The notes under the pieces: generated by a model
The model's database searches: none
What the model saw: only the letters and a program-made list of their open reading frames with translations
Told to the model about the DNA's origin: nothing
Program-made: the position numbers and the translations under genes
Assembly: GCF_001971705.1 (NCBI RefSeq)
Contig: NZ_CP019327.1
Coordinates: 1,364,001 to 1,428,000 of the forward strand
DNA length: 64,000 nucleotides
From: Natronorubrum daqingense
GTDB taxonomy: Archaea > Halobacteriota > Halobacteria > Halobacteriales > Natrialbaceae
Direction: 5' to 3'
Shown here: one piece after another, positions 63,195 through 64,000 of the stretch
How the letters are laid out: every line of letters begins with the position of its first letter
Numbering within the stretch: the first letter of the stretch is position 1

Positions 63195-64000
63195 TTACTC
63201 CATCGGCCCTGCTTCGTCGAGTTCGTCGTATTTCTCGAGCACCATGTCGAAATAGGCCTCGTCCATCAGCCGGGGGTTCTCGACGCGGTGGAAGTCCTCG
63301 AGTACGAACGCCGTGTCCTCGCGCTCGAGGCCGTAGGCGTGGAACGCCGCGGCGTCGATCTCGGCCTGGAGTGCCCGGCGCTCGGACGTCTCGGTCGCGG
63401 GGTCGATTCCGCCGAGTCGCTCGCGCATCTCGGCGAACGCCTCGCCGTAGCAGTTGAGGCGAGCGGCTCGAGCGGAGATGTAGTGGAACCAGTCGTCGCC
63501 GTCGGTGAGGCGGGGCATCTGGGACTCGAGGAATTTGTATTTGACAATATGGGTGTCGACCTTGGTCCGTATGAGAAAGTCGAAAGGAATACTGTTCAGT
63601 AACCCGAGATGGACAAACAGTTCTTTGTCAGTGAACTCCCGCTCATATGCATCATGAAGTGGGAAGTTTGACAAATTTTCCTCTGTAGGATTAATTCTAA
63701 ATGGTTTGATAGTCTGGACAGTGTGAAGACACGTTATATCTGGTGGCAACACCGAAGCAACTAACGTACGTTCGTTAGTGGAATTCGTAATGTCTCGATA
63801 TGCTATTCGGTAATCTGAACAGTCTAAGAGAATATCTTGTTCCTGAAGTTGCTTTCCTCGACGTTCTTCAAGTAAATCATTGACAAATTGGATCTGCGAT
63901 TTACTGGTAGAAGGGCCGTCAAAGTTCTCGTAGATTGATTTCTTTAAGGAACCTTTATTGAATTTCTTCTCCCGGATACGATTCTTGGTACTGTTTTCGG
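63195..64000 (-). CDS. N6-adenine DNA methyltransferase/restriction enzyme (Eco57I class), C-terminal part
   Basis: The frame is open from the window edge; about 268 C-terminal residues are seen and the catalytic NPPY motif lies outside. The visible part matches the target-recognition/C-terminal region of the Eco57I, PglX and DrmMI-type family: CSDYRIAYRDITNSTNERT, then LNSIPFDFLIRTKVDTHIVK. A GTG inside (63752) is not a start because the coding sequence continues upstream to the edge in frame. It is followed by the nuclease gene 9 nt later. Confidence 0.72.
   Translation of the reverse strand, partial: ENSTKNRIREKKFNKGSLKKSIYENFDGPSTSKSQIQFVNDLLEERRGKQLQEQDILLDCSDYRIAYRDITNSTNERTLVASVLPPDITCLHTVQTIKPFRINPTEENLSNFPLHDAYEREFTDKELFVHLGLLNSIPFDFLIRTKVDTHIVKYKFLESQMPRLTDGDDWFHYISARAARLNCYGEAFAEMRERLGGIDPATETSERRALQAEIDAAAFHAYGLEREDTAFVLEDFHRVENPRLMDEAYFDMVLEKYDELDEAGPME

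Noticed and set aside
63195-63752. A short complete gene starting at the GTG at 63752
   Set aside because: The frame continues in phase without stop to the window edge with methylase-like sequence, so the GTG is internal and the gene is cut by the window.

Overview
The window is chromosomal DNA of a halophilic archaeon (class Halobacteria). Evidence: strongly acidic predicted proteins, GC-rich codon use with long antisense open frames, archaeal genes (Topo VI A and B, haloarchaeal GyrA and GyrB, HMG-CoA synthase, bacterio-opsin-activator-type and DUF7344-type regulators), Tat signal peptides on secreted proteins, TATA boxes placed for leaderless transcripts, and tRNA genes without encoded CCA. 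The style fits the Natrialbales, but I cannot name a genus from sequence alone.

1-4.3 kb: a cut NADH-dehydrogenase-like flavoprotein, arginase, and a metalloregulator plus ZIP transporter pair with recognisable operator palindromes, then a winged-helix regulator. 4.5-19.9 kb: the type II topoisomerase region, with gyrB-gyrA on the minus strand and top6B-top6A on the plus strand. Between them lie gamma-glutamyltransferase, a TSUP permease, UspA, an SGNH-like membrane protein, two HTH regulators and an ion channel. 20-21.5 kb: a metallo-beta-lactamase-fold hydrolase and a fumarylacetoacetase-family enzyme. 21.7-24 kb: tRNA-Glu followed by an AT-richer segment with an archaeal pilin-like surface protein and two small genes. 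24-31 kb: mostly housekeeping or unknown genes, including DUF309, an AstE/AspA-like enzyme, a split YeeE/YedE pair, a glutaredoxin, a membrane-anchored HerA-like ATPase and a PH-domain membrane protein.

31-37.4 kb: HMG-CoA synthase, PhoU, and a polyamine-type ABC importer (potD-A-B-C order). 37.6-42.2 kb: a fixA-fixB-fixCX electron-transfer operon with a small companion gene. 42.4-49.1 kb: a bactofilin-like protein, DUF5800, tRNA-Ser, a SafE-like protein next to a FixI/CcoI-type copper ATPase, and an AI-2E family transporter. 49.4-55.1 kb: glycine decarboxylase subunits, an NAD kinase-IMPase fusion, a zinc ribbon, and a PduO-type adenosyltransferase.

55.2-64 kb: tRNA-Val followed by a defence/restriction island. 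It holds a PLD-SNF2 helicase, a DUF4268 nuclease-like protein, an HNH endonuclease with N-terminal HNHR repeats, and a PD-(D/E)XK-like nuclease next to an N6-adenine methylase cut by the window end.

The most unusual signal is non-coding. All three tRNA genes in the window (Glu-TTC, Ser-CGA, Val-CAC) are followed by a 110-149 nt unit with one layout: a hairpin, an antisense copy of the host tRNA T-arm, a mirror-like GC-rich core, and a sense copy of the last ~22 nt of that tRNA. In the Ser and Val units the layout matches down to a shared 6-nt bulge, while the arms follow each host tRNA. Two of the three units border likely acquired DNA.
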